A stretch of DNA of 47,117 nucleotides from a virus. The translations under genes and the position numbers were made by a program. The first letter of the stretch is position 1; the number at the start of each line of letters is the position of its first letter. The notes beneath the pieces are model-generated. The model was not told the DNA's origin. It saw only the letters and a program-made list of their open reading frames with translations, and did not search any database. This document shows positions 7,368 to 15,818 of the stretch, piece after piece. Location of the stretch: IMG/VR virus record IMGVR_UViG_3300029999_000008, positions 1 to 47,117 of that record. One strand, given 5' to 3'.

Positions 7368-9273
7368 TGGGTACCCCCTTCGGGCCGATCTTAGAGTGAC
7401 TCATCAGTTGTAGGAGCATTTGCTGCTGTTGCTGTTGTTCCTGCGCCTTAGCTTGCTCCTCGAAGTGCTCGACGCCTTCTTCCATAGTACCAATGATCGC
7501 AGTGACTTCAGGTATGTCAAAGGTCTCAAGTACCATACGGCTAATGGTCCACATGTGCTGTGGGTTGCCCTTAACAAAGGCACTGAGCGTCGGACTCTGG
7601 TCAATGAGGCGAACCAGGAGGAGAATGTCCTGCCGGCGGGACTCCTTGTCGAGAGGTCCTCCCTGCCCAACTACGCCGAACGTGAAGTCGAGAAAGAACA
7701 GCTCTTTCGGGATAATCATCTTCCGCGGATTGCCGCCTGAGTTGGCAACCACTTCCATTTGATCGGGCCCGTACTTGATATTCAGCCCGTGCGAGTACTC
7801 GACCATAGCGCGTGCCCAGAAGCGTATGCGCTGTAAAGACATGTTGGTTTGCATCTGCTGGATAGCCGATATACTCTGTGCAGCTCGTGCCGAAACGCGG
7901 CCTCCAGATTGTGCGGATGCAGCCAGGGAACTGGCCTGGGGTGCTCCAGTGACTTTCGCAGCGTATTGAAGTAGGCGGCTCTCTTCTTGGTCCGCCGACG
8001 GAGGAGGGTCGCCGAGCTTGACGAAGCCGACATCTTGTGGTCCATTTGGTACAATCCACTCTTTCTGCGGCCCCTGCCGGCGCGTTTCGTCGTCTGTACG
8101 GACATTCTCTGTCTTGTAACGATCCGGATTAAGGCACATGTCGAGCCATTGCAGGCGCGCGTTGTGAATCGAGTCAACCTCGTCCTGTATGGGTTTCAGC
8201 CGTTCCGGAAAGCCAATACCATAGAAACGGTTTGGACGGGCTATAAGTGAAAGGGCTTTGAACGGCCGTCCCCCCGGATACTCGAATGGTGCGAACCCAA
8301 TCAGCCGTCTTGAACGGTCCTGTACCCATAGAATGTTCTCCTCCGGGATGCCGTCACCATCAAGGTCAAGAAGATTCGTGTGGATGCGCCACACCTGCGT
8401 CGGTCCGATCGCCATTGTCATGCCTACCGGCGGCGCGATGGATGTATCGACTACATTGATTCGTCCAGCCATCGTGTAAGTGGCGTTGCCTTGCCTATCC
8501 CACGACTGGTCACCTTGAGCAGAGTTCGAGTACGCGACGACCATATCGACGCGCTCTTTAGGAAACACGCCAGCGGCCTGCATAGCGCGCATGTCATGCT
8601 CAGACATGTAGAGCTTACGAGCTACGAGGTCGGCTTTTTCGATTGATGGTGCATGTGCTGGGTAGAGTACAAAGTCACGCAGCTCGACAGCATTCCAGCG
8701 GACGCCCGTGAAGTCAACGTACTTGACCCACTTTTTAGCCTTGTGTACTTGGCCGGTAGCTTCGTCAGTCTCATCTACAACGACCAGCTCGGAGTGCGTG
8801 CTGGTGTCCCATATCACTTCGCCGATGCAGGTACCGTTGAGGATGCTGAGCATGATCGCATCGTCGATGGCCTGGTCCCAGCCATTATCGTGGACCTTGT
8901 TGCAGTACCACTCCTCAACCAGGTGGGAGTACTGGGCGGCCTGGGGATCGTTACCGCGTACCGTGAACAGTCTGTCCTGCAGGATTGTGGCCGTAAGGCG
9001 GGCGCGCAACTCGTCGCACTCGGCGGCGACGATCGGGGACACAAAGTTCGAAGACTCCGGATACGGATTATCGCGCTCTTCGACCGCCATCTCGTACATG
9101 GAGTCCCAGAGGTCTAAAGCAGCGTCGAGCCCGGAGCGATTCCCGAGCCCGAGTTCTACAAGCTGCATAGCCGTCTCGCCGACAGTATCCCACTGGTCAG
9201 ACGAAAGCTCCGGCATCGGGAGCCGGATGTCGGCCTCAGGCTGCTGGGTCTTGGTCGCGGCCCGCCTTTTCAT
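7336..9273 (-). CDS. portal protein
   Basis: 645 residues, in the size range of podovirus portals. Helical N-terminus (LDLWDSMYEMAVEERDNPYPESSNFVSPIV), then the wing/stem region (WYCNKVHDNGWDQAIDDAIML, GEVIWDTSTHSELVVVDE), a segment typical of this portal group (NILWVQDRSRRLIGFAPFEYPGG and FYGIGFPERLKPIQDEVDSI) and a glutamine-rich C-terminus (QEQQQQQQMLLQ). It forms the dodecameric DNA channel at one capsid vertex. Gene order terminase, portal, scaffold, capsid supports the call. Confidence 0.85.
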   Translation of the reverse strand: MKRRAATKTQQPEADIRLPMPELSSDQWDTVGETAMQLVELGLGNRSGLDAALDLWDSMYEMAVEERDNPYPESSNFVSPIVAAECDELRARLTATILQDRLFTVRGNDPQAAQYSHLVEEWYCNKVHDNGWDQAIDDAIMLSILNGTCIGEVIWDTSTHSELVVVDETDEATGQVHKAKKWVKYVDFTGVRWNAVELRDFVLYPAHAPSIEKADLVARKLYMSEHDMRAMQAAGVFPKERVDMVVAYSNSAQGDQSWDRQGNATYTMAGRINVVDTSIAPPVGMTMAIGPTQVWRIHTNLLDLDGDGIPEENILWVQDRSRRLIGFAPFEYPGGRPFKALSLIARPNRFYGIGFPERLKPIQDEVDSIHNARLQWLDMCLNPDRYKTENVRTDDETRRQGPQKEWIVPNGPQDVGFVKLGDPPPSADQEESRLLQYAAKVTGAPQASSLAASAQSGGRVSARAAQSISAIQQMQTNMSLQRIRFWARAMVEYSHGLNIKYGPDQMEVVANSGGNPRKMIIPKELFFLDFTFGVVGQGGPLDKESRRQDILLLVRLIDQSPTLSAFVKGNPQHMWTISRMVLETFDIPEVTAIIGTMEEGVEHFEEQAKAQEQQQQQQMLLQLMSHSKIGPKGVPSGPAKPQGGA

Positions 9274-9276
9274 GTC

Positions 9277-9468
9277 TTAGGCGTGGCAACCGTTGCGGCA
9301 CTTAACCGACCGCTGAGCAGATGCAGGGGCCGCAGCCGCAGCCGGCTTAGGGGCCGCAGTCGGCACATTTGGCTTCAGCGCATTCATTGACGGAATGCCC
9401 GGCATAACGCCGCTATTTTGCGGCTTTCCGAACGTTACGGGTTGGGCTTTTGACGTTGGGTTTTGCAT
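9277..9468 (-). CDS. small Ala/Pro-rich protein with CxxxC end
   Basis: 63 residues: a polar start (TSKAQPVTFGKPQNSG), an Ala/Pro-rich linker (AAPKPAAAAAPASAQ) and a C-terminal CRNGCH. Spacing of a few bases to both neighbours shows it belongs to the late operon just upstream of the portal. Function unknown. The two cysteines and histidine could bind metal or form a disulfide, but the motif is too short to say. Confidence 0.5.
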   Translation of the reverse strand: MQNPTSKAQPVTFGKPQNSGVMPGIPSMNALKPNVPTAAPKPAAAAAPASAQRSVKCRNGCHA

Positions 9469-9470
9469 TT

Positions 9471-9701
9471 TTACGAGTCCTTCACGATCTTACGCTTGAC
9501 GGGCTTTGAGTCATAGGCCGAGGACGGACCGTGCCCGTAGTCATGCGCGATCCGCTTACCTTGAACCTTGAGCTTAGCCTCGATCAGGTCAGCATGTGCA
9601 CGATGCTTCTCGGCCATACCTTTGTGATGTTCGTACTTCGCAAGCATGTGCGCGTCCGGATTAGGAGCTGCTTTCTTTTCGGCCTTCTTTGCGGCAGCCA
9701 T
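9471..9701 (-). CDS. small basic helical protein
   Basis: 76 residues from an ATG with AAGGGG seven bases upstream; an upstream in-frame start would add six residues. Lys/Ala/His-rich helical sequence (AKYEHHKGMAEKHRAHADLIEAKLKVQGKRI) with a basic C-terminus (KPVKRKIV). Several small Lys-rich proteins of this type occur in this late operon. Unknown function; may bind DNA or be packaged. Confidence 0.5.
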   Translation of the reverse strand: MAAAKKAEKKAAPNPDAHMLAKYEHHKGMAEKHRAHADLIEAKLKVQGKRIAHDYGHGPSSAYDSKPVKRKIVKDS

Positions 9702-9702
9702 A

Positions 9703-10188
9703 TTAAACCCCTTGTCCAATCGACGGGAACACGCTCACGATGTTGGCCTGAAGCTCGGCCATAGTGCGGAGCAGGTGTAGCTCGTGAGCCGAATAAACTT
9801 TCCGTGGATCTTTCTTGCCTACCCGGAAAATCGCCTCATTTAATATTGGCGTGACAATCGAAAATGACCAACGAGCATACTTTTCCGCGGCGGTTGGGCT
9901 GGGGTCGTCCTGCGACATATAGGATAGAGAGACTTGATAAAGACAAGCCGCTTCAAAAAACAGGTTAATCCGACTTTTAAGTGGCGTGCTCGCGGTTTTC
10001 GACGCCTTATCGTACTCAGATGCCGCCTTATCGCACAGCGGAATTGCCTTCTCGTAGTCGTGCTGCGCGTACGCGTCGTCACATCGCGCGTCAGTCGGCG
10101 CAGTATGAATGCGGCCTGGATCGGGCGCCGAGGCCCCCGCCAGGGGGAGTACGGCCGCCAAGAGAACGATACGGAACAGCTTTGACAT
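9703..10188 (-). CDS. secreted protein with signal peptide, helical repeats
   Basis: 161 residues. Residues 1-20 form a signal peptide (Lys/Arg start, LLAAVLPLAG core, cleavage likely after GASA). The mature part has helix pairs resembling tetratricopeptide-like repeats (DDAYAQHDYEKAIPLCDKAA; SRINLFFEAACLYQVSLSYM). Export of a phage protein made with late genes suggests action in the periplasm or on the cell surface, for example at lysis or in excluding other phages; this is inference. ATG has GGAG upstream. Confidence 0.6.
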   Translation of the reverse strand: MSKLFRIVLLAAVLPLAGASAPDPGRIHTAPTDARCDDAYAQHDYEKAIPLCDKAASEYDKASKTASTPLKSRINLFFEAACLYQVSLSYMSQDDPSPTAAEKYARWSFSIVTPILNEAIFRVGKKDPRKVYSAHELHLLRTMAELQANIVSVFPSIGQGV

Positions 10189-10470
10189 CTATTTAATCTC
10201 CGCGGCGACGGTCAGTGCGGGCAGCTCGCTCTCGGTCGTAACCAGGAAGACCTTTGAATATCCGCACATGGGGGACTCTTGATCCGTGCTATGCCGATCG
10301 AGCCCCTGGCAGAATATCTGGATACCCGAGCCGCGGATGACCTCCATGCTCAGCGTGTGCTGCTCGCACTGTGGACATGCGGTGCGAAACAACACCGATA
10401 TGTCCGAAGTCATCCGGTTTGTAATGACTTCGATCGCGTCTTCAGAAGCAGTCGTTTTTGACTTTTTCAT
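10189..10470 (-). CDS. small cysteine-containing hypothetical protein
   Basis: 93 residues with CPQC at 32-35 and further cysteines (IFCQG and MCGY), a possible zinc-ribbon arrangement. N-terminus is basic (MKKSKTTASED). Start ATG follows TAGGCG. It lies between the two signal-peptide genes but has no signal sequence itself. No family recognised. Confidence 0.5.
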   Translation of the reverse strand: MKKSKTTASEDAIEVITNRMTSDISVLFRTACPQCEQHTLSMEVIRGSGIQIFCQGLDRHSTDQESPMCGYSKVFLVTTESELPALTVAAEIK

Positions 10471-10478
10471 TTAATCGC

Positions 10479-12167
10479 CTAGAAGATCGCGTAGCTAAAG
10501 TGACCAGCTACTTGAATAGCCGTTCCGGTAGTGATAAGGCACAGATCAGCTCCGGTTGGCACCGTGATAACTTCTCCAAGGCCGGAACCTTCAGAGTAAA
10601 TACCGCCTATAGTCGCGGTTCCGGAGTTTGGGAGTGGTCCCGTAAAACTAGACGTTATGGTCGTACAGCCGCCACTTCCGTAGCTGATCTGAGCAGTAGT
10701 ACCGGCATTGCCGACACTTAGTAGATACGAGCAGACACGAATCTTCATACCGGCGGTTCCGGCCCGGAGAGTGGTAGTCGTTGCCGAGCCGACATTGACA
10801 GGGATCGAATTATCACACTGTGTTAAAACCGTCGAGCCGCCGGAGTTCTGAGCTATGTTGAAGCTCGGAGAGGCGCCAAGTGTGACCGGAATTGGCGTGC
10901 CTGCGGAGTTGCCTTGCACCGTGATGACCGACACCGCGGACCCCGAGCCCGCAGCAGCAACTGCCGGGAAACCTGTACCGGCGTTAGCTGTTACCGTGCC
11001 TGACACGGGCTGTGTCGCAGGGAAGTTGCTGACCGCAACTGTACCGCCGACTGTGAAAGTACCGGAGCCGGACACGATCCACGGTGACGTTGACTGCGTG
11101 ACAGCGACAGTGCCCGCCACTGCAGAGACAGCAACCGAAGTTGTCGGCGGGGGCGTCGTCACTACCCAGGGAGACGTGCCCTGATTTGAGGTAACGGTAC
11201 CGCTTACAGGCTGTGTCGCGGGAAAGTTTGAAACAGAAACGCTTCCCGACACCGGGACAGGAACGCCGCCCGTAGTACCCTGGATTCCTTGGACAAGTCC
11301 ACTCGCGGTTGTTCCAATTGCGGTAGCGGCGCCGAGCGTGGCACCACCGAGCTGAAGCTGGTTAACATTCTGTACTCCTGACGGTGTAACAGTGACAATG
11401 CCACTTACTGGGACTGGGACTCCTGAAACTGAGCCTTGGATAGTTGTAAGACTAGCTCCTGACGTTCCCGCGGCTGTAGCAGACGGGAAGCCCGTACCAG
11501 CGTTCGCCGTAACGGTGCCTGAAACTGGCTGGGTAGCCGGAAAGTTGTTAACATTTACACCTGCTGGTATGGACGATACCCACGGAGAGGTAACCTGAGT
11601 GACGCCGATCGAGGCCGGGAAAGTCACGGTCGTAGCGATCGGAATACCGCCAGTGACGCCTTGGACACCAAGAATGTTTCCGGCTGCGCTAGTTCCGGCC
11701 GGGGTCGCAGCACCGAGAATAGCTCCGCCGATCTGCGTTATATCGACATTGTTTCCGCCGGTTCCGGTAGCGCCAAAGCCAATACCGGCGCCACAGGCGA
11801 AGTAAACCGATCCGCCCGCTCCGGCAATAAGATGGGCACGAGCATTCGCGTACGCGGCAACAGCGGATGTCCCTACACCCGGCAAAGTTAGGGACAGAGA
11901 CGCAATACCGTTAGGAGGTACAACAAGAAGAGGCGTCCACACGATGCCGTCTTGTGATACTTCGACCGCAACAGTTCCACTTCCGGAGGAAGAAGAGACG
12001 GTGCACGATGACTGCCCGATCAAGTTCAGGATGTAAATGTATGGCGATCCGCCGGATACAGTAACTGCTCCAGAGTTTATGTACGGGACATCAGCAAATG
12101 CGGGAACGGCGCTGAGCATTGCCGCCGCGCACGTAATCAGAGCGATGAGTGGGCGGAAATGCTTCAC
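10479..12167 (-). CDS. exported beta-repeat protein with NFPATQPVSGTV repeats
   Basis: 562 residues from a GTG start with AAGGG upstream. Residues 1-25 form a clear signal peptide ending AVPAFA. The mature protein is low in charge and rich in Gly, Thr, Ser, Val; the motif NFPATQPVSGTV occurs three times, each followed by TANAGTGFP or TSNQGTSPW, with TSPWV/I in further places. Such repeats occur in phage fibre and surface proteins. The C-terminal 150 residues (from SFNIAQNSGGSTVLTQC) look like a globular beta domain with cysteines. A signal peptide on a fibre-like phage protein is unusual: it may coat the infected cell rather than the virion. Both readings are inference. Confidence 0.65.
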   Translation of the reverse strand: MKHFRPLIALITCAAAMLSAVPAFADVPYINSGAVTVSGGSPYIYILNLIGQSSCTVSSSSGSGTVAVEVSQDGIVWTPLLVVPPNGIASLSLTLPGVGTSAVAAYANARAHLIAGAGGSVYFACGAGIGFGATGTGGNNVDITQIGGAILGAATPAGTSAAGNILGVQGVTGGIPIATTVTFPASIGVTQVTSPWVSSIPAGVNVNNFPATQPVSGTVTANAGTGFPSATAAGTSGASLTTIQGSVSGVPVPVSGIVTVTPSGVQNVNQLQLGGATLGAATAIGTTASGLVQGIQGTTGGVPVPVSGSVSVSNFPATQPVSGTVTSNQGTSPWVVTTPPPTTSVAVSAVAGTVAVTQSTSPWIVSGSGTFTVGGTVAVSNFPATQPVSGTVTANAGTGFPAVAAAGSGSAVSVITVQGNSAGTPIPVTLGASPSFNIAQNSGGSTVLTQCDNSIPVNVGSATTTTLRAGTAGMKIRVCSYLLSVGNAGTTAQISYGSGGCTTITSSFTGPLPNSGTATIGGIYSEGSGLGEVITVPTGADLCLITTGTAIQVAGHFSYAIF

Positions 12168-12169
12168 GG

Positions 12170-12409
12170 TTAACCCTTTTTGTGTTTTTTGAGCGGCTTA
12201 TTCTTGGGAATCGCTAGTGCGCCCGGCTTTTCCGGTTTCATTGTCTCGGCGTCGCCCTTCTTCATAAAGGCTTTTTTCTTTGCCTTCATGGAGTGACGCT
12301 TGTCGGCCTCTTTGTCGGCAAAGCGCGGCTTACCTTCTGACCGCTTCTTCATGTCTTCGAGCTTGATGACCTTGCGGCCCTCGCCGCCGGGCGCGCTACC
12401 CTTCGCCAT
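12170..12409 (-). CDS. small lysine-rich protein
   Basis: 79 residues, about one third Lys/Arg (KKRSEGKPRFADKEADKRH; KPLKKHKKG at the end). Start ATG overlaps the upstream stop as TAATG. Likely disordered and nucleic-acid binding. No family recognised. It is one of four small basic proteins encoded in the late operon around terminase and portal. Confidence 0.5.
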   Translation of the reverse strand: MAKGSAPGGEGRKVIKLEDMKKRSEGKPRFADKEADKRHSMKAKKKAFMKKGDAETMKPEKPGALAIPKNKPLKKHKKG

Positions 12410-12672
12410 TATTTGGACTTCTTGTGGCTCGGAAGCGCGAACGAGGTCTGCGTCTTGACGTCGGTCAGGGCTATGCCGCCAAAGACATTCTTACTTTTGC
12501 CTTTAGCTTTGCCTTTACCGCCAGATGGCGTTTGACGTGTCAATTTGGCTATTTCGGCCGCGGTCGTCGCGGGGGTGACGGACTCACCCTTCGGCATCCC
12601 GCATTTAGCGCGGAACGCGCGGACATCGAGGTCCGGATGAGAATAGGTCGAGCGGTTATGCATCTCAGGCAT
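12409..12672 (-). CDS. small basic hypothetical protein
   Basis: 87 residues with a structured-looking N-terminus (HPDLDVRAFRAKCGMPKGE), a Gly/Lys linker (SGGKGKAKGKSKN) and a Ser/Lys tail. Start ATG has TAGGAG upstream and lies just downstream of an extended -10 box. It follows the large terminase gene. I do not recognise it; a small terminase subunit is not supported because it lacks a visible HTH. Confidence 0.5.
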   Translation of the reverse strand: MPEMHNRSTYSHPDLDVRAFRAKCGMPKGESVTPATTAAEIAKLTRQTPSGGKGKAKGKSKNVFGGIALTDVKTQTSFALPSHKKSK

Positions 12673-12694
12673 GGAATACTCCTAGGTGTACCTC

Positions 12695-12703
12695 AGTATA
12701 CCA
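12695..12703 (-). promoter_or_regulatory. possible extended -10 promoter after terminase
   Basis: Minus-strand TGGTATACT matches an extended -10 (TGnTATAAT, one mismatch). A start near 12688 would leave a 15-base leader containing TAGGAG before the 87-residue gene. No good -35 is visible. The TATACTGAGG segment is also present in the divergent leftward promoter at 18.39 kb, which suggests a shared design. Confidence 0.4.
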
Positions 12704-12709
12704 GACAGG

Positions 12710-14338
12710 TCACTTTCGCGCTAGCCACTTGTTACAGAACCGGCTGACCGGAGGTTCCATAAGCTCCTTAAGTTTTCCAGGCAGGCGGCCGTGATCCTTC
12801 TGGAAGCGCGCTATGTCCGGGTCAATCGGGTTATCCGCCCCGGCAATCGTTTTGGTGTCGCCGTTGGCGGGCTTGGCAATATCCATATGCTGGACCAGAG
12901 AGTCAAGAATGTCAAAATGATCCTCGGTAAAGTTTGCATTATAGTCTTCAAACTGTTTCTTAAACTCCAGTTGATCGGGCAAGAGATGGATCTCGCCGTT
13001 GTCCCACTTCGGCTGTAACAGCTCAATACGAGCTGCTTTTGGCACGCCGCCGGTGGAATACTCGACCAACTCACAATACAGGCGCCGCTTCTTAAGCTCA
13101 ATCGCCAAAAGGTGAAGCCACAGGAGCTGGCTCTGGACATCCTCACATGAGAGCCTGCTGATCCGGTAACGGGCGATAACGGAGCACACATGGTCCACGA
13201 CCATCGCCGGGGTACCCTTGATGCCGACGGCATGAAGCACCCACCAGTGGTCGTCCGGATCTGTCCCGACAACCGTGATACCGTGCCGATTCGATCGTTT
13301 GGACGCGCGCACGCCCGCGGGGTCCCAGGCGCCAGTGACGAAGACCGGAGCCTGCAGATCATCCGACCGGATGATACCGTTCTTTTTCGTGCCCGCGGTA
13401 TAGAAGTTGAACGGCTCAATATGAGCGTCGATGTTCGTGAACGTCCGGTCCTCGTCCGCGATCGGCTGATTTAGAAAGTTCGCTGCAAAGAGAGTCGCAT
13501 TACGACGACGCTTCTTTTCCAAAAAGTCTTCGGTCAGGCGCTCCGGAAAGTAGAGGCCGCCGTCGGGAAGATAGCACGAGCGATTGAGGATGCACCACTC
13601 AGGCTCAAGCCCCGACCGCTTACGGTCAGCCTCCGAGGCGATGATGCGGCCGTAGGCGTCGTCCCAGTGCCAGCGGGTACCGATCACAACGAGGGTACCG
13701 TTAGGCTCCAGGATCGACGTCAGGTTGAAGATATGCTCGTAGACCTTATCGCGCCCATCGCGCGTACGACAGTTAATGTCGTTCACTAAGTCGTCAGCGA
13801 CGATCAACTCAAAGTGAGAGCCGACCATTGAACGATCGACGCCGCCGGTGGCAATCGACGCGTCCTTGTTACCTTCGGTGCGCGCCGTGATGACGATCTG
13901 GTCGTTCGACCAGATATCTTCCCGGAAGTCAGGACGCCACTCGCCGACTACATCGCGGAGCTTCGTGTTGTTCTCGGCCTGCCACTTGATACCGTACAGG
14001 CGCTTCTTTGATGTCTTGTGATCCGCGGCGTCAATGAGCGATCGCAGGTTAGGGTTCTCTTTCAGGGCCAGGGTGATGAGGTCTTCACAACCGAGCGTCG
14101 TCTTGAAGCAGTCGCGCGGCACGAGAAGCATGTAGAGCTTCTGGCCGCCGTCCTTGAACTTGAAGTCGCCGCAAGAGTTTTGGAGGAACTGCGTCATCTC
14201 CGCGTGCGGCTGCGGGCGCATCAAATTGCGGCCCATGATGTCACGGGACCAACGATACAACTTGTTTAACGGAGGAGTGGGCGCTGCCTCGATATATTCC
14301 AGCGGGCCGATCGCGTCGGCGAGGTCGCCGAAATCCAT
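12710..14338 (-). CDS. terL: terminase large subunit
   Basis: 542 residues. ATPase half: deviant Walker A PRDCFKTT (74-81), Walker B LIVADD (178-183) and coupling motif GTRWHWDD (220-227). Nuclease half: acidic residues in GAWDPAG (Asp339), CED (399-400) and HFDILDS (Asp476-Asp479). This is the motor and nuclease that packages DNA through the portal. The Walker A lacks the usual GxxxxGK form but PRxxxKT variants are normal in terminases. Length is typical. It follows the lysozyme gene with a one-base gap. No small terminase subunit was identified with confidence. Confidence 0.9.
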   Translation of the reverse strand: MDFGDLADAIGPLEYIEAAPTPPLNKLYRWSRDIMGRNLMRPQPHAEMTQFLQNSCGDFKFKDGGQKLYMLLVPRDCFKTTLGCEDLITLALKENPNLRSLIDAADHKTSKKRLYGIKWQAENNTKLRDVVGEWRPDFREDIWSNDQIVITARTEGNKDASIATGGVDRSMVGSHFELIVADDLVNDINCRTRDGRDKVYEHIFNLTSILEPNGTLVVIGTRWHWDDAYGRIIASEADRKRSGLEPEWCILNRSCYLPDGGLYFPERLTEDFLEKKRRRNATLFAANFLNQPIADEDRTFTNIDAHIEPFNFYTAGTKKNGIIRSDDLQAPVFVTGAWDPAGVRASKRSNRHGITVVGTDPDDHWWVLHAVGIKGTPAMVVDHVCSVIARYRISRLSCEDVQSQLLWLHLLAIELKKRRLYCELVEYSTGGVPKAARIELLQPKWDNGEIHLLPDQLEFKKQFEDYNANFTEDHFDILDSLVQHMDIAKPANGDTKTIAGADNPIDPDIARFQKDHGRLPGKLKELMEPPVSRFCNKWLARK

Positions 14339-14339
14339 A

Positions 14340-14891
14340 CTATTTTTTCGCGGACAGGAGGCAAAAGTTCAGATAGCTTTGAAAAACATCACTGGCGTAG
14401 TTGCCATGCTCGGTCACGGTATCAACCTGCTGACCAGAGAGGACGGCCGCTTTTACCGCGGGCTCCCCCGCATTATAACCTGCTGCGACCCCTTTAAGTA
14501 TCTGTCCGGCAGCGCACTGCCCATATAGGCTCGGAGCACTCGCGCGTAACTCTTCCATCTGTCCGACCAAGGGAGTAAGGAACTCCACGACTGCACACGC
14601 CAAATTATCCGGTACAGATTGTAACAGATATTTTCGCCCGCTCTCGCCTTTGAAAGTCGGTCGGCTAATGTCGGCCCAGTTGACGTCGTAGGTGATTTGG
14701 CAAGGGCCCACGCCACAACCTGGTCCAGGTACCGCCCCCTCTTCAAGGATGTTTCGGCCGCCACTCTCGCGTTTAACGATTGCTGCAAGGAAGCAAGGCG
14801 GGATGCTTGTTCCTGAGCACGCTTCATTGATCTGGTCGGCAAGGGGTCCTACCTCTGGATCGGCTGCTGCCGAGAACGAAACAAAGTTCAC
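14340..14891 (-). CDS. lysozyme-like lytic transglycosylase (endolysin candidate)
   Basis: 183 residues with the SLT/goose-lysozyme signature: catalytic ES in VKRESGGRN (Glu42-Ser43), GVGPCQITYD (60-69, usual form GxxQI) and AAGYNAGEPAV (near 133-143). It would cleave the MurNAc-GlcNAc bond of peptidoglycan. Six cysteines hint at disulfides and periplasmic action. It lies one small gene away from a holin-like gene, the usual lysis arrangement. No clear signal peptide. A virion-associated role is possible too. Confidence 0.75.
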   Translation of the reverse strand: MNFVSFSAAADPEVGPLADQINEACSGTSIPPCFLAAIVKRESGGRNILEEGAVPGPGCGVGPCQITYDVNWADISRPTFKGESGRKYLLQSVPDNLACAVVEFLTPLVGQMEELRASAPSLYGQCAAGQILKGVAAGYNAGEPAVKAAVLSGQQVDTVTEHGNYASDVFQSYLNFCLLSAKK

Positions 14892-14894
14892 GGG

Positions 14895-15077
14895 CTACTT
14901 TTTCTTGGCGTACGGGTCTATTGTACCGTTGGCGCCACCAGCGAAGTTTGATAGGAAGGAGGAAACCGCTTTGGTGTCGCTCCCGTCGGCAGACATCCGT
15001 TTCTTCGCGGACGCTTTCCGGGCCTGCGCGATCGCATCGGCATCTTTGCCGAAGTCAACGTCCGACTTCTTCGCCAT
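14895..15077 (-). CDS. small basic protein in lysis cluster
   Basis: 60 residues, helical and Lys/Ala/Asp rich (DADAIAQARKASAKKRMSAD), ending DPYAKKK. It overlaps the holin-like gene end (TAATG) and precedes the lysozyme gene. No membrane segment. Unknown; similar in style to the other small Lys-rich late proteins. Confidence 0.5.
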   Translation of the reverse strand: MAKKSDVDFGKDADAIAQARKASAKKRMSADGSDTKAVSSFLSNFAGGANGTIDPYAKKK

Positions 15078-15346
15078 TATTTCGGAACCAAGTTCTTCGA
15101 CAGGCCGACAGCTTGGGCCGTTGAGGCGACCGAATTGACAGCCGGGAGGACCGAACTGGAGAGCAGCGTCTGGAAGTGTCCGACCGCAACGAGCGCGGCG
15201 CCGAGAGTCACCTGAGTTTTAGGCGACAGAAGCGGGAGCACGAACGGGGCGTACTGTGACGCGATCGCAAGACCTGCGCCGATGTACGTTACCGCGGTAC
15301 CGATGTACGCTGATGCTTTGGTTGCAAGAGAGGAAATGAAACCCAT
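15077..15346 (-). CDS. holin-like membrane protein
   Basis: 89 residues from an ATG with AAGGA upstream. Two hydrophobic segments: about 12-40 (AYIGTAVTYIGAGLAIASQY then APFVLPLL) and about 46-62 (TLGAALVAVG), then a Ser/Val-rich C-terminus. Size, membrane segments and position upstream of a lysozyme gene fit a holin, the pore that releases or triggers the endolysin. No family motif seen, so the call rests on context. Confidence 0.6.
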   Translation of the reverse strand: MGFISSLATKASAYIGTAVTYIGAGLAIASQYAPFVLPLLSPKTQVTLGAALVAVGHFQTLLSSSVLPAVNSVASTAQAVGLSKNLVPK

Positions 15347-15392
15347 TTTATGTATCCTTAAGGAAGCGGGGGAGGCCAGCCTGTCTACCTCA

Positions 15393-15421
15393 ATGATAGC
15401 ATCAGAGCTGCACGGGCACAA
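15393..15421 (-). promoter_or_regulatory. putative promoter for the lysis genes
   Basis: On the minus strand -35 TTGTGC, exact 17-base spacer, -10 TATCAT, ending 46 bases before the holin-like start. It overlaps the end of the second GroES-like gene. Match is moderate. Confidence 0.4.
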
Positions 15422-15818
15422 TGGCTGGGTCAAATACCGCCTCGATATTCTCAACTTCCATCAGCGAGAGCGGCAGTTCGGGGCCGCACCACGCGGGGTC
15501 GATCGAAACGTCCTCGCCGGCCAGCTCCTCGGAGAAGCGCGAGTAGACGATCATGGTACCTGGACGACACAGCGGATAGCGCCGAAGCGTTTCACGCGGT
15601 ATCGCCAGGATCCAGCCCCAGATGCGCGGCCACTTGTCGTTCTTAACGATATAGAGTCCGCCGGGGGTACGGCCTTCAGGGGAGTGCGACCTTAGTACTA
15701 CCAAGCCTTCTCGCAGTCGTTTGACGCGATGGATCTTTGAATGAGCCGGCATACCGCCCCACACGGCGATGTCGTCGGTTAATTCTCGGCCGCTTCTGCT
15801 CGTGTCAGTTTCAGTCAC
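15402..15818 (-). CDS. GroES-like co-chaperonin, divergent
   Basis: 138 residues from a GTG with AGGGGA upstream. Residues about 28-127 follow the GroES layout: VKRLREGLVVLR (first strand), GGLYIV (start of the mobile-loop return), WGWILAIP, CRPGTMIVYSRFSEELAG (matching the GDxVxYxKYAG core) and MEVENIEAVF (final strand). GroES forms a heptameric lid for GroEL; phages carry versions for folding capsid protein (T4 gp31). It is the second GroES-like gene in this operon and more divergent than the one at 18 kb, with a longer N-terminus. A paralogue made for one particular phage protein is plausible but unproven. Confidence 0.65.
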   Translation of the reverse strand: MTETDTSRSGRELTDDIAVWGGMPAHSKIHRVKRLREGLVVLRSHSPEGRTPGGLYIVKNDKWPRIWGWILAIPRETLRRYPLCRPGTMIVYSRFSEELAGEDVSIDPAWCGPELPLSLMEVENIEAVFDPAIVPVQL

